Below are positions 29,138 to 40,073 of a DNA stretch of 64,000 bases, one piece after another. Under the pieces are notes generated by a model that made no database searches, was not told where the DNA came from, and saw only the letters and a program-made list of their open reading frames with translations. Location of the stretch: assembly GCF_000733125.1 (NCBI RefSeq), contig NZ_JPHU01000005.1, positions 1 to 64,000 of the forward strand, written 5' to 3'. The DNA is from Parvularcula oceani. Lineage in GTDB: Bacteria; Pseudomonadota; Alphaproteobacteria; Caulobacterales; Parvularculaceae. How positions within the stretch are numbered: position 1 is the stretch's first letter; every line of letters begins with the position of its first letter. The position numbers and the translations under genes are program-made.

Positions 29138-31027
29138 ATGCGTGACATCAAGGCCCCCTCCCTCCTCGCCCTCGTCGCAGCCCTCTCGGCATGCCAGCAG
29201 GACAGCGCGCCCGAACCGGAGCCTGCGCAGGTCACGCCGCCGACCGCCGTCAGTCAGAGCAATGTCGCCGTCGACGGGACCATCACCGGGTTCAGCAGCG
29301 TCTTCGTCAACGGCAAGAAATACGAGCTCGGCAATTCCACGATCGTCGCCGTCGAGGGCAAGGGAGAGTTCGCCGGCGGACAGGACCGCCTGCGGCTCGG
29401 CATGCGGGTCCGCATCAAGGCCGTCGAACAGAACGGCGAGCGCCGCGCCGGCCGGATCGAAGTCGATCAGGACCTCAAGGGTCCCGTCTTCTCCGTCACG
29501 CCGGATGCCGAGACCCCGTCCATCGGCACGCTGACGGTCGTCGGCCAGACCGTGGTCGTGGACGGCTTCACGATCTTCAGCGAGGACATCCCTGACGAGA
29601 ACGGCGACGGCCTCATCGACATCCGCGACCTCGATCCGACCACGACCCTGCCGGCCGCTGTCGTGATCGAGGTGAGCGGCCTGCCCACCGAACAGGGCCT
29701 TGTCGCGAGCCGCATCGAACGGATCGACCGGTCCGGCTCAGGCGACGAGGACGAGATCGAGGTGAAGGGCTTCATCGATGCGGTCGTCGATGGCGGCACC
29801 GCGATCGTCATCAACGATGCCCGTTTCGAGATCCTCGGCACGACCGAATTCGATCAGGACTTCCCGCCTCTCGAAGACGCCGTGGGCCTCTTCGTCGAGG
29901 TGAAGGCCGAGATCGATGACGAAGGCCGCATGGTGGCGATCGAAGTCGAGCGGGAAGACGACCTCGACGATGACGACCGCGAAGGCGAGTTCGAATTCGA
30001 AGGCCTCGTCCAGACGGTCGATGTCTCGGTCACTCCGCACCGCGTGACCCTGGGCGGCATGACGCTCGAAACGCCCGACGCATCGGCGCTGACCGGGCTC
30101 GTCGGCCAGCGGGTCGAGGTCGAAGGCAGCTTCGACAGCGAGGGGCTCCTCGTCATCGAGGAGGTCAAGGTCGAAGTCGAGAACACGGTGCGCACCGAGG
30201 ACGAGGTCGTCTCGGTCGACCGCGCGGCCGGGACGTTCACGACCCGCATGGGGATCGTCGTCACCCCGACCGGCGACAGCAGGGTCAGCGACCGCGTCGA
30301 TCCTTCGCAGGGTCATCTTCTGACCCCGGACGAGTTCATGCGGCGGATCGCCATCGGGGACTACGTCAAGGCGAGAGGCTATCCCGACGATGCGGATGCG
30401 GTCGTCTGGACCCGGATCGAGCGGTCGCGCCGCGAGCGCGAGGCCTGCCGCCTGCGCGGTCCCGTCGATGCCGGCAGCATCGTGGGCTCCCGCTTCGCGA
30501 TCCGCGGCGTCACGGTCGAAACCTCCGCGCTGCCGGACGACGCCTTCGAGGCGGGCGACGATGCGGAGGGCCGCGACGCCTTCTTCGAGCTGCTCTCCGA
30601 GGGCACCGTGGTCGACGCGAAGAGCGACAGGCGCGGCGGCGGCTGCCAGCTCAACGCTCTCCTGCTCAGCAGCGAAGGCGAGGTGAGCTTCGCCGGGGAT
30701 GACGACGTCGAAGGCAGCCAGACCCGCGAAGAGGAGCGCGAGGGCGGCGAAGGGGAAGGAGCCGGCGCCGACCTTGTCGGCACGGTGCGCAGCGTCGATG
30801 GGGCGGCTGCGACCCTGACCATCGGCGAGCGGGTGATCCCCGTCCTCGACGACACCGAGATCGATGCCGATCTCGTCGAGGCCGCGCGCGGCGTGGAGGT
30901 CGACGAGGACAGCTTCCGCTTCGGCGAATTGCCGGAGACGCTCGACCAGCTCGTCGAGGCGGGCGACCGGCTCGAAGTCGAACTCGACGCGGACGGCAAT
31001 GCCGAGAGCATCGAACTGGCGGACTGA
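29138..31027 (+). CDS. large DUF5666-repeat lipoprotein
   Basis: 629 residues starting MRDIKAPSLLALVAALSAC, a lipoprotein signal with Cys19. The rest is several tandem OB-like DUF5666 units, recognisable by repeats of the form xVxGxIxxxxxxFVVNGxxYELxxxT, GQRVEVEGxFDSEGLLVIEEV and similar. A Glu-rich acidic stretch (about residues 230-275) and a second one (EEEREGGEGEGAGAD, about 533-548) act as linkers. DUF5666 proteins are exported and of unknown function; the beta-rich repeats suggest binding of a small molecule or surface polymer. An intact, strongly acidic protein. Confidence 0.8.
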   Translation: MRDIKAPSLLALVAALSACQQDSAPEPEPAQVTPPTAVSQSNVAVDGTITGFSSVFVNGKKYELGNSTIVAVEGKGEFAGGQDRLRLGMRVRIKAVEQNGERRAGRIEVDQDLKGPVFSVTPDAETPSIGTLTVVGQTVVVDGFTIFSEDIPDENGDGLIDIRDLDPTTTLPAAVVIEVSGLPTEQGLVASRIERIDRSGSGDEDEIEVKGFIDAVVDGGTAIVINDARFEILGTTEFDQDFPPLEDAVGLFVEVKAEIDDEGRMVAIEVEREDDLDDDDREGEFEFEGLVQTVDVSVTPHRVTLGGMTLETPDASALTGLVGQRVEVEGSFDSEGLLVIEEVKVEVENTVRTEDEVVSVDRAAGTFTTRMGIVVTPTGDSRVSDRVDPSQGHLLTPDEFMRRIAIGDYVKARGYPDDADAVVWTRIERSRREREACRLRGPVDAGSIVGSRFAIRGVTVETSALPDDAFEAGDDAEGRDAFFELLSEGTVVDAKSDRRGGGCQLNALLLSSEGEVSFAGDDDVEGSQTREEEREGGEGEGAGADLVGTVRSVDGAAATLTIGERVIPVLDDTEIDADLVEAARGVEVDEDSFRFGELPETLDQLVEAGDRLEVELDADGNAESIELAD

Positions 31028-31037
31028 GAAACCCTAA

Positions 31038-31073
31038 AGGAGGCGGACGCGCCCTCGGCGTTGCCCGCCTCCT
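31038..31073. terminator. hairpin between convergent DUF5666 and anmK genes
   Basis: A 9-bp stem (aggaggcgg / ccgcctcct) with an 18-nt loop lies between two convergent genes. The flanking plus-strand sequence is cgggaaag and the minus-strand flank is tttagggtttct, so it would serve the minus strand best. Confidence 0.6.
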
Positions 31074-31087
31074 CGGGAAAGCAGCGT

Positions 31088-32221
31088 TCAGACAGGCTTC
31101 TTGTGGTGGACGCCCCCCGTCAGCGGGCGGGGCGCCCGGGTCGTTCCGGGAAAGCTGAGCGGCAGGGATTTGAGGCTGCGCACGGCGAGATAGGCGAAGC
31201 ATTCCGCCTCGACATCATCGCCGCGCCAGCCCGCCTCCTCGGCCGTCAGCACGTCGGCGGTCAGCCGGTCCTGGAGCTCGTTCATCAGGACGGGATTGTG
31301 CCGTCCGCCGCCGCACACGATCCATTCGCCCGGCGGGCTCGGCAGGAGCGGGACAGAGCGGGCGACGCAGGCCGCGGTGAATGCGGTAAGGGTCGCCGCC
31401 CCGTCTTCGAGGCTCAGCCCCTCGACCGGCTTCAGCTTGAAATCGTAGCGGTCGAGCGATTTGGGCGGCTTGCGGCGCAGGAAGGGCGCCAGCGCCATCA
31501 TCCGCACCGTCTCTTCGTGCACCCTGCCAGCGGCGGCGAGCTGGCCGTCCATGTCCATCGCCTCGCCCGTGTGCCGCTGGACCCATTCGTCGACGAGCCC
31601 ATTGCCCGGCCCGCAATCGAAGGCGAGAAGGCCCGAAGGCTTCGCATCGGCGGGCACGAATGTGATGTTCGCGACCCCGCCGAGATTGAGGACGCCCACC
31701 GCGTGATCGCGTCCGAGCTGGCGCACCAGCGCCGCGTGATAGACGGGCGCGAGCGGCGCGCCCTCCCCGCCCATGCGCATATCGGCCTGACGGAAGCCGT
31801 CCACCACGTCGATGCGAAGCTCGTCCGACAGGATGCGGCCCGAGCCGATCTGCCAGCTGCGCCCCGGCGCGCTGGCATCGACGGGCGGGCGGTGCAGGAT
31901 GGTCTGGCCGTGAAAGCCGATCACGTCGATCTCGTCGCGGGACAGCCCCCCCTTTTCCATCAGGCGTTTGACCGCCTTGATGTGGGCGCTGGTCACGTCG
32001 TCCGCCGCGCGGCCGATCTCGGCGGCGCCGTCGCGCCCTTCGAGCGCGGCGCGGGTCGCCCGCACGATCTCGGCGCGGGTCGCGCTGGGATAGGGTACGG
32101 AGATCGAAGGCCCCGCCTCGACTACGCCCTCTCCATCGGTCCGCAACACCGCCGCATCGACGGCATCGAGCGAGGTGCCGGCCATCAGGCCGATGGCGGT
32201 GAGGACTTTGTCGGAAGGCAT
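31088..32221 (-). CDS. anmK: anhydro-N-acetylmuramic acid kinase
   Basis: It phosphorylates and opens anhMurNAc released by peptidoglycan turnover, giving MurNAc-6-P for recycling. 377 residues. The ASKHA-fold phosphate motif GLMAGTSLDAVDAAVL, IGFHGQTILHRP, SDELRIDVVDGFRQADMRMGGEGAPLAPVYH, LNLGGVANIT and CGGGRHNPVLM are present (each quoted in part). Divergent from tyrS with 70 bp between them, an arrangement common in alphaproteobacteria. Confidence 0.94.
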   Translation of the reverse strand: MPSDKVLTAIGLMAGTSLDAVDAAVLRTDGEGVVEAGPSISVPYPSATRAEIVRATRAALEGRDGAAEIGRAADDVTSAHIKAVKRLMEKGGLSRDEIDVIGFHGQTILHRPPVDASAPGRSWQIGSGRILSDELRIDVVDGFRQADMRMGGEGAPLAPVYHAALVRQLGRDHAVGVLNLGGVANITFVPADAKPSGLLAFDCGPGNGLVDEWVQRHTGEAMDMDGQLAAAGRVHEETVRMMALAPFLRRKPPKSLDRYDFKLKPVEGLSLEDGAATLTAFTAACVARSVPLLPSPPGEWIVCGGGRHNPVLMNELQDRLTADVLTAEEAGWRGDDVEAECFAYLAVRSLKSLPLSFPGTTRAPRPLTGGVHHKKPV

Positions 32222-32291
32222 TGCGGGCTCAGTGGACGCTGGGAGTTGCCGTGACTAGAAGCGGGCGGAGATTACCGGGCACTTAACGATC

Positions 32292-33554
32292 ATGGCCAGC
32301 TACAGATCCGATTTTCTGCGCGTGCTCTCCGAGCGCGGCTTCATCCACCAGGGCACCGACCTCGAAGGTCTCGACGCGCTGGCCGCGAAGGGGCCGGTGA
32401 CGGGCTATATCGGCTTCGATGCCACGGCCGAGAGCCTGCATGTCGGCTCGCTCGTCCAGATCATGATGCTCTACTGGCTGCAGCGGACCGGCAACCGGCC
32501 CATCGCCCTGATGGGCGGGGGCACGACCAAGGTCGGCGACCCTTCGGGCAAGGACACGCAGCGAAAGCTTCTGGACGACGCCGCCATCGCGAAGAACCTC
32601 GCGGGCATCCGCCAGAATTTCGAGCCCTTCCTCGAATTCGGCACTGGGCCGACCGATGCCCTGATGGTCGACAATGACGACTGGCTGTCGCAGCTGACCT
32701 ATGTCGAGTTCCTGCGCGATTTCGGCGTGCATTTCACGATCAACCGCATGCTGACCTTCGATTCGGTCAAGCTGCGGCTCGACCGCGAGCAGCCCCTCAC
32801 CTTCCTCGAATTCAACTACATGCTGATGCAGGCCTATGACTTCCACGTCCTGCACCGCGATTTCGGCTGCCAGCTCCAACTCGGCGGATCGGACCAATGG
32901 GGCAATATCGTCAACGGCGTCGAGCTGATCCGCAGGGTCGGCGCGGCCGAGGGCGAGGAGCGCGAGGCCTTCGGCCTGACGACGCCGCTCCTGACGACGG
33001 CCTCGGGCAAGAAGATGGGCAAGACCGAGAGCGGCGCGGTCTGGCTCTCGGCCGAGAAGCTGCCGCCCTATGACTACTGGCAATATTGGCGGAACACAGA
33101 AGACGCCGATGTCGGCCGGATGCTGCGCCTCTTCACCACGCTGCCGATGGACGAGATCGCGCGCCTAGAAGGGCTTGAAGGGCGCGAGATCAACGACGCC
33201 AAGATCGCGCTCGCGACCGAGGCGACGGCGATGCTGCACGGGCGCGAGGCCGCCGAGCGGGCCGCCCAGACCGCCGCCCAGACCTTCACCGGCGGCGCGG
33301 GTGCCGACCTGCCCACGGTCGAGATGCTCGGCGGCGCGCTCGATGCGGGCGTGCCGCTCTTCGAGCCCTTCCGCGAACTCGGCCTCATCGCCTCCAATGG
33401 CGAGGGGCGGCGCCACATCAAGGGCGGTGCCCTGCGCGTCAACGGCCAACCCCTCGCAGAGGAACGCCCGCTGACCTCGGCCGACCTCGACGGCGACACG
33501 ATCCGGCTGTCGGTCGGCAAGAAGAAGCACGGCCTGATCAAGGTGGCATCATGA
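32292..33554 (+). CDS. tyrS: tyrosyl-tRNA synthetase
   Basis: Class I aminoacyl-tRNA synthetase, 420 residues, cytosolic. The catalytic Rossmann domain contains the HIGH-type motif HVGSLVQI and the KMSKS-type motif [27 protein letters not shown] is the tyrosine-binding signature. The C-terminal S4 domain ([13 protein letters not shown], residues about 350-420) binds the long variable arm of tRNA-Tyr. Its stop overlaps the prmA start by ATGA (33551-33554), so translation is coupled. Confidence 0.96.
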   Translation: MASYRSDFLRVLSERGFIHQGTDLEGLDALAAKGPVTGYIGFDATAESLHVGSLVQIMMLYWLQRTGNRPIALMGGGTTKVGDPSGKDTQRKLLDDAAIAKNLAGIRQNFEPFLEFGTGPTDALMVDNDDWLSQLTYVEFLRDFGVHFTINRMLTFDSVKLRLDREQPLTFLEFNYMLMQAYDFHVLHRDFGCQLQLGGSDQWGNIVNGVELIRRVGAAEGEEREAFGLTTPLLTTASGKKMGKTESGAVWLSAEKLPPYDYWQYWRNTEDADVGRMLRLFTTLPMDEIARLEGLEGREINDAKIALATEATAMLHGREAAERAAQTAAQTFTGGAGADLPTVEMLGGALDAGVPLFEPFRELGLIASNGEGRRHIKGGALRVNGQPLAEERPLTSADLDGDTIRLSVGKKKHGLIKVAS

Positions 33555-34438
33555 GCACGACGAGACTGAGCTGGACCGGCGACCGCGCCACGCTCGAGCG
33601 CGCGGACATGGTGCTGACCGAGATGCTCTATCCGCCCGCCGATGCGGTCAGCCTCGTCAAGGCGGACGCGGCCGAGGCGGACGAGGCGACCGAGTGGGCG
33701 CTTCACGCCTATTTCGAGACCGCGCCCGATCCGCGGACGGTCGAGACGACGCTGGAAAGCGCGGGCCTCGACCTCGGCGCGGGCACGATCGAGCAGCTCG
33801 AGGACCGCGACTGGGTCGCCCATGCGCTGGAGGGCCTGGGGGTCGTCGTCGCGGGCCCCTTCGTCGTCTATGGCAGCCATGACGCGGACAAGGCCGCTCA
33901 GATGCCGGGACACCGCATCAAGGTCGAGGCCAACAGGGCTTTCGGCACGGGCCATCATCCGACCACATCGGGCTGCCTCGAAATGCTCGCCAGCATCGAG
34001 CACGTGAAGCCTGCCCGGATCCTCGATCTCGGAACGGGTTCGGGCCTCCTTGCCATCGCGGCGCGCAGGCTGTGGCCGCATGCCGCGATCCTCGGAACGG
34101 ATATCGACGAGCCCTCGGTCGCGCTCGCCGAGCAGAATGCCGAGGAGAACGCGGCGCAGGGGATCGTCCTGCGGGTCGCGGACGGCATCGACGGCACGGT
34201 GGAGCGGGACGGGCCCTTCGACCTCGTCCTCGCCAACATCCTCGCCGAGCCCCTCATCGCGCTCGCGCCGCGGATCGAAGAGGTCCTCGCCCCCGGCGGG
34301 CGGGTCCTCCTGGCGGGGCTTCTCGAACGCCAGGCCGACGCCGTCATCGACGCCTATGCCGGCAGCGGCCTGTCAGTGACGCGAAGGGGCGGAGATAGCT
34401 GGCCGATCCTGTTGCTGCGGCGGCACGAATCGAACTAA
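33551..34438 (+). CDS. prmA: ribosomal protein L11 methyltransferase
   Basis: It trimethylates lysines of ribosomal protein L11. 295 residues, with an N-terminal substrate-recognition domain (about residues 1-110) and a Rossmann SAM domain: [61 protein letters not shown]. The family C-terminus [11 protein letters not shown] is clear. It overlaps tyrS by 4 nt. Confidence 0.94.
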   Translation: MSTTRLSWTGDRATLERADMVLTEMLYPPADAVSLVKADAAEADEATEWALHAYFETAPDPRTVETTLESAGLDLGAGTIEQLEDRDWVAHALEGLGVVVAGPFVVYGSHDADKAAQMPGHRIKVEANRAFGTGHHPTTSGCLEMLASIEHVKPARILDLGTGSGLLAIAARRLWPHAAILGTDIDEPSVALAEQNAEENAAQGIVLRVADGIDGTVERDGPFDLVLANILAEPLIALAPRIEEVLAPGGRVLLAGLLERQADAVIDAYAGSGLSVTRRGGDSWPILLLRRHESN

Positions 34439-34498
34439 ATCGCCGGAAACTCGGAACGATCCCTGCCGGCGATCGGAACATGCTGCTAACGGGCGCCG

Positions 34499-35650
34499 AT
34501 GCAGGTCATTACGGATACCACCGAACTTCGCTCCTTCTGTTCGCGCCTCGCCGAACATGACTTCGTCACCGTCGACACGGAGTTCATGCGCGAGAAAACC
34601 TATTACTCGAAGCTCTGCCTGATCCAGGCAGCTTCGAGCGAAGAAGCGGCGATCATCGATCCCCTGGCGGACGGGCTCGACCTCCAGCCATTCCTGGATC
34701 TGATGGCGGATGAAAGCGTCCTCAAGGTCTTTCATGCCGCCCGGCAGGACCTAGAGATCTTCCACCGCCTGATGGGCCGCGTGCCCGGTCCGCTCTTCGA
34801 TACCCAGATCGCCGCCATGGCGTGCGGCTATGGCGACCAGATCGGATATGAGCCGCTGGTCCGCCAGCTGACGGGCGGACAGGTCGACAAGGGGTCGCGC
34901 TTCACGGACTGGTCGCGCAGGCCGCTGACCGAAAAGCAGCTCACCTATGCGCTCGGCGACGTGACCCATCTCGTGCCCGTCTACGAATCGCTTCGACACA
35001 AGCTCGACCATAGCGGGCGCGCAGCATGGGTCGCCGAGGAGATGGAGGCCTTGAATGATGAGGGCCTCTACCATGTCGAGCCGGAAAATGCCTGGCAGCG
35101 GCTCAAGCTCCGGGGTGTCCGCAGCAAGGAGCTGGGGCCCCTGATCAAGCTTGCCGCCTGGCGCGAAGCCGAGGCGCAGGAAAAGGACATTCCCCGCGGA
35201 CGCATCCTGAAGGACGAGGCGCTGTTCGAGATCGCGCGGGCAACGCCGCGCGATGCGGCCGCGCTCGCCAAGCTGCGCTCCATCCCCCAGGGCTTCGAAC
35301 GCTCGGCCGCGGCGGCCGGCATCCTCGAGGCCGTGGCCGCCGGCATGGCGATGAAGTCCGACGACCTGCCCAAGATCGACGGCAAGGGCTCCCGTCAGCA
35401 GGCGCCGGCCGATGTGGTCGACCTTCTCCGCGTCCTGCTCAAGCGCCAGTCCGAAAAGCACGACGTGGCGGCCAAGCTCCTCGCCTCCTCCGCCGATCTC
35501 GAAGCGATCGCCCTGTCGGATGACGCCGCCGTGCCGGCGATGAAGGGCTGGCGCCGTCAGGTGTTCGGAGAGCTCGCTCTGCGCCTCAAGGACGGCAGCG
35601 TCGCGATGACGCTCGACAAGGGCAAGCTGAGCCTGATCGAGAAGCGCTGA
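34499..35650 (+). CDS. rnd: ribonuclease D
   Basis: 3'-to-5' exoribonuclease that trims tRNA precursors. 383 residues. The DEDDy catalytic set is visible: FVTVDTEFMREKTY (DxE), VFHAARQDLEIF (D) and YALGDVTHLVPVYE (DxxxY). Two HRDC domains follow (about residues 210-290 and 300-370). The protein is convergent with ppx, 13 nt apart. Start ATG 34499 has no strong Shine-Dalgarno, but the sequence MQVITDTTELRSFC fits the family. Confidence 0.93.
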   Translation: MQVITDTTELRSFCSRLAEHDFVTVDTEFMREKTYYSKLCLIQAASSEEAAIIDPLADGLDLQPFLDLMADESVLKVFHAARQDLEIFHRLMGRVPGPLFDTQIAAMACGYGDQIGYEPLVRQLTGGQVDKGSRFTDWSRRPLTEKQLTYALGDVTHLVPVYESLRHKLDHSGRAAWVAEEMEALNDEGLYHVEPENAWQRLKLRGVRSKELGPLIKLAAWREAEAQEKDIPRGRILKDEALFEIARATPRDAAALAKLRSIPQGFERSAAAAGILEAVAAGMAMKSDDLPKIDGKGSRQQAPADVVDLLRVLLKRQSEKHDVAAKLLASSADLEAIALSDDAAVPAMKGWRRQVFGELALRLKDGSVAMTLDKGKLSLIEKR

Positions 35651-35663
35651 CGCCCGCGCGGCG

Positions 35664-37157
35664 TCAGATCCGCTCGACCGCGGGTTCCAGCCCGTAAGCC
35701 GCGGCGAGCTTTTCGAAGCGCCGCTCTGGCGTCTCGCCCAGAAAGGCGGCCTGCGCCTCCGGCAGGAGGAGGGTCAGCCGGTCCGCATCCCGCCGCAGTC
35801 CCGCATGCGGCAGGATCGCGCTGCCGATGGGATCGAACTCGGCGACGAAGCGCAGGGCGAGGCCTGTGCGCTGGGCCCAGAGGATGTCGCCCTCGTCGAT
35901 GAGTTCGGTGTGCAGATGCGGCGGAAAGGTCGCCGGGCTGCTCTGGTGGCGCTGATAGAGGACCGCCGCCAGCGCGACGCGCGAAGGATGGTCGAGGCTG
36001 AGAAACGGCATGTTCAGCACCGAGACGGCCGCCTCGTTTCCGCGGGTATCCGGATGGAACAGGCCGGCGATATTGGTCAGCTTGGTCGCGGCGCGGCGCA
36101 GGCGGGCCTGCCTCGGCGTCTCGTCCTCGTGCAGGGGAGACAGGAACTCGTAGACCTGGCGCCGCCGGACGGCATCTCCCGGCGCGAGACGCTCCGCATA
36201 ATGCTGGCACAGAAGGAGGAGGGGATCCTCTTCCCTCTCCTGCTCGGAAAGCTCGGCGAACAATGCGCCCTCGCGCACGCCCGAGGACGAGACCGACACG
36301 AGGGGCGCGCCGGATTTCTGCAGAACCTTGCGAAGGACGAGCGCGGCGAAGGGCAGTGTCGGCGCCCGGCGCTTCTGCACGCTGTCCATGCCTTCGAGGC
36401 TTTCGACGCTCTGCTGCTCGACGAAGCGGCAAAGATCGATCATCTCCGCCCGCTGCATCGTGTAATGGTCGAGGATCGGGATGGGATGGTCCGCGCGCGC
36501 CATGGCGATCCGGCCGATGGCGCGCCATGCGCCGCCGACGATGTAGAAGGCGCTCGGCTGGCTCTTGCGCAGCCATTTCACTTCGCCGAGCGCCGCATTC
36601 ACCGCCTGCTTCGCCTCGTCCATGCGCCCCTCATAGAGCGTGCTCAGGCGCAGCCCCCCGAGCGGCAGGCTGACGACCTCCGCAACCCCGCCCGCCAGGG
36701 CGCCGTCGAGACGGCTGAGTTCAAGGCTGCCCCCGCCCATGTCGCCGGCGATGGCGCCGCCTTCTTCGGACAGGACTTCGGGCGCGCCCGACAGGATGCC
36801 GAAGGCGGCGAGATGCGCCTCCTCCTCTCCGCTCAGGAGCTTGGGCTCGAACCCGATGCGGCGAATCTCTTCGAGGAATTCCGACCCGTTCGGCGCCTCG
36901 CGCGATGCGGCGGTCGCGAAGACGAAGAGGCTCGCGACATCGTCCTCCGCGAGGAGCGCGGCGAAGCGGCGCAGAATGCGAAGGGCATCCGCCATCGCCC
37001 CCTCGCGAAGAGCCCCGGTTTCGGGTTCGCGGTCACCGAGGCCGCAGAGGGACTTCTCGTTGAAGACCGCGATCGGCGCGCGCGGCGGCCCTTCGAAAAT
37101 GACCAAGCGGACGGAGTTCGACCCGATATCGATGACGGCGCGGCGGGCGCATGCCAT
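35664..37157 (-). CDS. ppx: exopolyphosphatase (Ppx/GppA family)
   Basis: It hydrolyses terminal phosphate from polyphosphate. 497 residues. The ASKHA motif DIGSNSVRLVIFEG is at the start, with AGDMGGGSLELSRLDG further along, and HD-type helical domain 3 follows (about residues 330-490). It starts one base inside the ppk stop (TGATG), so polyphosphate synthesis and breakdown genes are translationally coupled. A GppA-like guanosine pentaphosphate phosphatase activity is possible; the ppk linkage favours Ppx. Confidence 0.93.
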   Translation of the reverse strand: MACARRAVIDIGSNSVRLVIFEGPPRAPIAVFNEKSLCGLGDREPETGALREGAMADALRILRRFAALLAEDDVASLFVFATAASREAPNGSEFLEEIRRIGFEPKLLSGEEEAHLAAFGILSGAPEVLSEEGGAIAGDMGGGSLELSRLDGALAGGVAEVVSLPLGGLRLSTLYEGRMDEAKQAVNAALGEVKWLRKSQPSAFYIVGGAWRAIGRIAMARADHPIPILDHYTMQRAEMIDLCRFVEQQSVESLEGMDSVQKRRAPTLPFAALVLRKVLQKSGAPLVSVSSSGVREGALFAELSEQEREEDPLLLLCQHYAERLAPGDAVRRRQVYEFLSPLHEDETPRQARLRRAATKLTNIAGLFHPDTRGNEAAVSVLNMPFLSLDHPSRVALAAVLYQRHQSSPATFPPHLHTELIDEGDILWAQRTGLALRFVAEFDPIGSAILPHAGLRRDADRLTLLLPEAQAAFLGETPERRFEKLAAAYGLEPAVERI

Positions 37158-39340
37158 CAGTCCGCGACCGTCAGCATGCGGGGGAAGGTTTCGGCCAGGG
37201 CCGCGCCCCGCCCCGACAGCGAGGGATTGGTCATGAAGTACTCGTGCAGGTTGAAGGCGTCGTCATCCACCTCGAAGCGCTGCCAGTGGCCGTCCTCGCA
37301 AAGGCGCCAGCTCTGCGCCTCGTCCTTCAGGTTCGCCACCATGATCTGGTCGACGACCTGGTTATGCGTCGTGGGGTTCTCGATCGGACAGAGCACTTCG
37401 ACGCGGCGGTTGAGGTTGCGCGGCATCCAGTCGGCGGAGCTGACATACACTTTCGCCTGATCGGAAGGCAGCGGATAGCCGTTGCCGAAGCAGGCGATGC
37501 GGGAATGCTCCAGATACCGCCCGACAATGCTCTTGACCCGGATGTTCTCGGACAGGCCCGGCAGGCCGGGGCGGAGGCAGCATATGCCCCGAACGACCAG
37601 CTCGATGTCCACGCCCGCCTGGCTCGCCTCGTAGAGCTTGTCGATCATGGGGCCGTCGACGAGCGAGTTCATCTTGGCCCAGATCGTCGCGGGCTTGCCC
37701 GCCTTGGCGAACTCCATCTCCCGCTCGATCGCCTCGTACAGCGTCTCCCGCAGGGAGAGCGGCGCGATGGCCAGCCGTTCGAAGCCGTTGGGCAGGGCGT
37801 AGCCGGTCACGTAGTTGAAGACCTTGGCGACGTCGCGTCCGATCTCCTCGTCGCAGGTGAACAGGGCGATGTCCGTATACACCTTGGCCGTGAACTGGTG
37901 GTAGTTCCCGGTGCCGAGATGGCAGTAGGTCTTGGTCAGCCCGCCTTCGTTCCGGACGACATAGGACAGCTTGGCGTGCGTCTTATAGTCGACGAAGCCA
38001 TAGACGACGTTGACCCCCGCCCGCTCCAGCGCCCGAGCCCACTGGATATTGGCCTCCTCGTCGAACCGGGCCTTGAGCTCCACGAGGGCGGTGACGTTCT
38101 TGCCGCTCTCGGCCGCCTGGACGAGCGCCTCGACGATGGGGGACTGCTTGGAGGTCCGGTAGAGCGTCTGCTTGATCGCGAGGACGTCCGGGTCGGCCGC
38201 CGCCTGCTTGAGGAAGCGCACGACGACGTCGAAGTCCTCGTAAGGGTGATGGACCAGGATATCCTTGGCCGCGATGGCCGAAAAGCAGTCGCCGCCATGC
38301 TCGCGGATGCGCTCGGGAAAGCGCGCCTCGAACGGCTTGAAGAGGAGGTCCGGCCGGTCATCGGGGATCAGCTCGGATGTCTGCGCGAGGCCCAGAAGGC
38401 CGTCGATCAGGACGACGTCATTGGGGTGGACGGCGAGCTTCGTCGTGACCAGCTCGCGCAGCGCGTGGGGCGTGGCCGCATCGATCTTGAGGCGGATGAC
38501 ATCGCCGCGGCGGCGGCGGCGAAGCATGCGCTCATAGGAGCGGACGAGATCCTCCGCCTCCTCGTCCACCTCGACATCCGAATCGCGGATCAGGCGGAAG
38601 GCGCCGGTCGACACCACGCTGCGCTCGGGAAAGACGTGGCGCAGGTAATGGATGATCACGCGCTCGAGGGAGATGAAGCGGACACGCGGCCGGCTGCCCG
38701 CGTCATCCTCTCCGGCGGGAAGCCGCACGAAGCGGCGCACCTTGTTCGGCACGGGGATCAGCGCGTTCATCGATCCGCTTTCGCCCTCGAGCGAGAAGCA
38801 GAGGACGAAGCCGAGGTTCGGAATGAACGGAAAAGGATGGGCCGGGTCGAGCGCGAGGGGCGTCAGGACGGGAAAGATATTGGTGAGGAATTCCTCCTCG
38901 AGCCAGGCATCCTCATCCTCGGTCAAGTCCTCCGCCGTGAGAATCTCGACGCCGGCTCGCGCCAGGATGGGCAGGAGGCCGTTCCAGGTGTGCTGCTGGC
39001 GGCTCATCAGCGCGGCCGCGCGGTCGTCGACCGCGGCGAGCTGCTTTTTCGGCGTCAGCCCGTCCTGGCTCGGCTTGGTGATGCCTTCGCGCACCTGGCC
39101 GAGCAGGCCCGCCACCCGCACCATGAAGAACTCGTCGAGATTGCTCGCGGAGATCGACAGGAAGCGCAGGCGTTCGAGCAGCGGATGGCGCTCATTGTCC
39201 GCCTCTTCCAGGACGCGGGTGTTGAAATCGAGCCAGGAAAGCTCCCGGTTGATGAACCGTTCGGGGCTGTCCGCGCTCACCGCAGGCGCGGCTTCGCCTG
39301 TGTCCTCGGCCCCGGAAGGAAGGTCGGCCGCGCCATCCAT
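37157..39340 (-). CDS. ppk: polyphosphate kinase 1
   Basis: It polymerises the ATP gamma-phosphate into polyphosphate through a histidine phosphate. 727 residues from ATG 39340. Family motifs are [48 protein letters not shown] (catalytic region), [26 protein letters not shown] (His) and [18 protein letters not shown]. The ORF extends upstream for another 75 codons, but these overlap hda in another frame and are not coding. It lies 31 nt from hda (on the same strand) and overlaps ppx. Confidence 0.95.
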   Translation of the reverse strand: MDGAADLPSGAEDTGEAAPAVSADSPERFINRELSWLDFNTRVLEEADNERHPLLERLRFLSISASNLDEFFMVRVAGLLGQVREGITKPSQDGLTPKKQLAAVDDRAAALMSRQQHTWNGLLPILARAGVEILTAEDLTEDEDAWLEEEFLTNIFPVLTPLALDPAHPFPFIPNLGFVLCFSLEGESGSMNALIPVPNKVRRFVRLPAGEDDAGSRPRVRFISLERVIIHYLRHVFPERSVVSTGAFRLIRDSDVEVDEEAEDLVRSYERMLRRRRRGDVIRLKIDAATPHALRELVTTKLAVHPNDVVLIDGLLGLAQTSELIPDDRPDLLFKPFEARFPERIREHGGDCFSAIAAKDILVHHPYEDFDVVVRFLKQAAADPDVLAIKQTLYRTSKQSPIVEALVQAAESGKNVTALVELKARFDEEANIQWARALERAGVNVVYGFVDYKTHAKLSYVVRNEGGLTKTYCHLGTGNYHQFTAKVYTDIALFTCDEEIGRDVAKVFNYVTGYALPNGFERLAIAPLSLRETLYEAIEREMEFAKAGKPATIWAKMNSLVDGPMIDKLYEASQAGVDIELVVRGICCLRPGLPGLSENIRVKSIVGRYLEHSRIACFGNGYPLPSDQAKVYVSSADWMPRNLNRRVEVLCPIENPTTHNQVVDQIMVANLKDEAQSWRLCEDGHWQRFEVDDDAFNLHEYFMTNPSLSGRGAALAETFPRMLTVAD

Positions 39341-39371
39341 CTTGCGCTCCTGCGAAGGCTGCTCGCCGGGC

Positions 39372-40073
39372 TCATAGCGTGAAGCGGCCGGCTTCGGCCA
39401 GCGCATCGCGCAACAAGGCCTTGTGAGAGCGGTAGCCCCTCGCAGCGACCGCCTCGACCCGTTCGGCGAAGCCCGAAGCCGCGGCGAATTCGCGGCGCAG
39501 ATGGCTCGCCGCCTCGGCCGTCGCGGCGAAGGGCAGGCGCAGCCCGCGCCGGCGCAGTTCCGCATCGAGCACCTGGGCCAGCATCGCCTCGTCCGGCGGC
39601 GCGAGCGACACCGTCTCGATGCTCCGCAGGCGGCTCGCGAGATCCGGCAGTGGCCTGTCCTTTGGCCCCGCCCAGCTCACGCTGCGCCCCGCACCGGCAA
39701 GGAGCAGCGGCACGCGCCGTCCGGCCGCCGCCTCGATCAACGCGAAGAGGTCGAGCGGCTCGAAATCATGCGCGTCGTCCACGGCGACGGCGGCGGGATC
39801 GCCGCTCAGGAGCTCCTCGAAATCCGTGCCGCTATTGCGGACGGGCACGCCGAACTCTTCCGCTTCCCGCTCCAGCAGCATGGTCTTGCCAGAGCCTTCA
39901 GGCCCCGTGATGGCGAGGATGCAGGCCAGCGGGCGCCCGGGCGTGCCGAGCCTTCGGCGCCACAAGGACAGCTGCGAGCGCGCCGCCTCGTTCGCGGCGC
40001 CTTCGATGAAGGGAACCGCGCGTCTTGGGAGCGGCGGAAAGGGAAGAGCCTGCTGTGAGGTCTCGCCGCTCAT
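39372..40073 (-). CDS. hdaA: Hda/HdaA, DnaA-related regulator of replication initiation
   Basis: A 233-residue AAA+ protein. P-loop [13 protein letters not shown], Walker [17 protein letters not shown], sensor region [14 protein letters not shown]. It lacks the DnaA DNA-binding domain, as expected of Hda, which stimulates ATP hydrolysis by DnaA together with the sliding clamp. Near the N-terminus QQALPF may be the clamp-binding motif. It starts by ATGA overlap with the DUF2066 gene and sits in the DUF2066-hda-ppk-ppx cluster seen in alphaproteobacteria. Confidence 0.85.
   Translation of the reverse strand: MSGETSQQALPFPPLPRRAVPFIEGAANEAARSQLSLWRRRLGTPGRPLACILAITGPEGSGKTMLLEREAEEFGVPVRNSGTDFEELLSGDPAAVAVDDAHDFEPLDLFALIEAAAGRRVPLLLAGAGRSVSWAGPKDRPLPDLASRLRSIETVSLAPPDEAMLAQVLDAELRRRGLRLPFAATAEAASHLRREFAAASGFAERVEAVAARGYRSHKALLRDALAEAGRFTL

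Noticed and set aside
37151-39382. 743-codon plus-strand open frame antisense to ppk
   Set aside because: PPK1 on the minus strand is complete with all family motifs, so this is a shadow frame.
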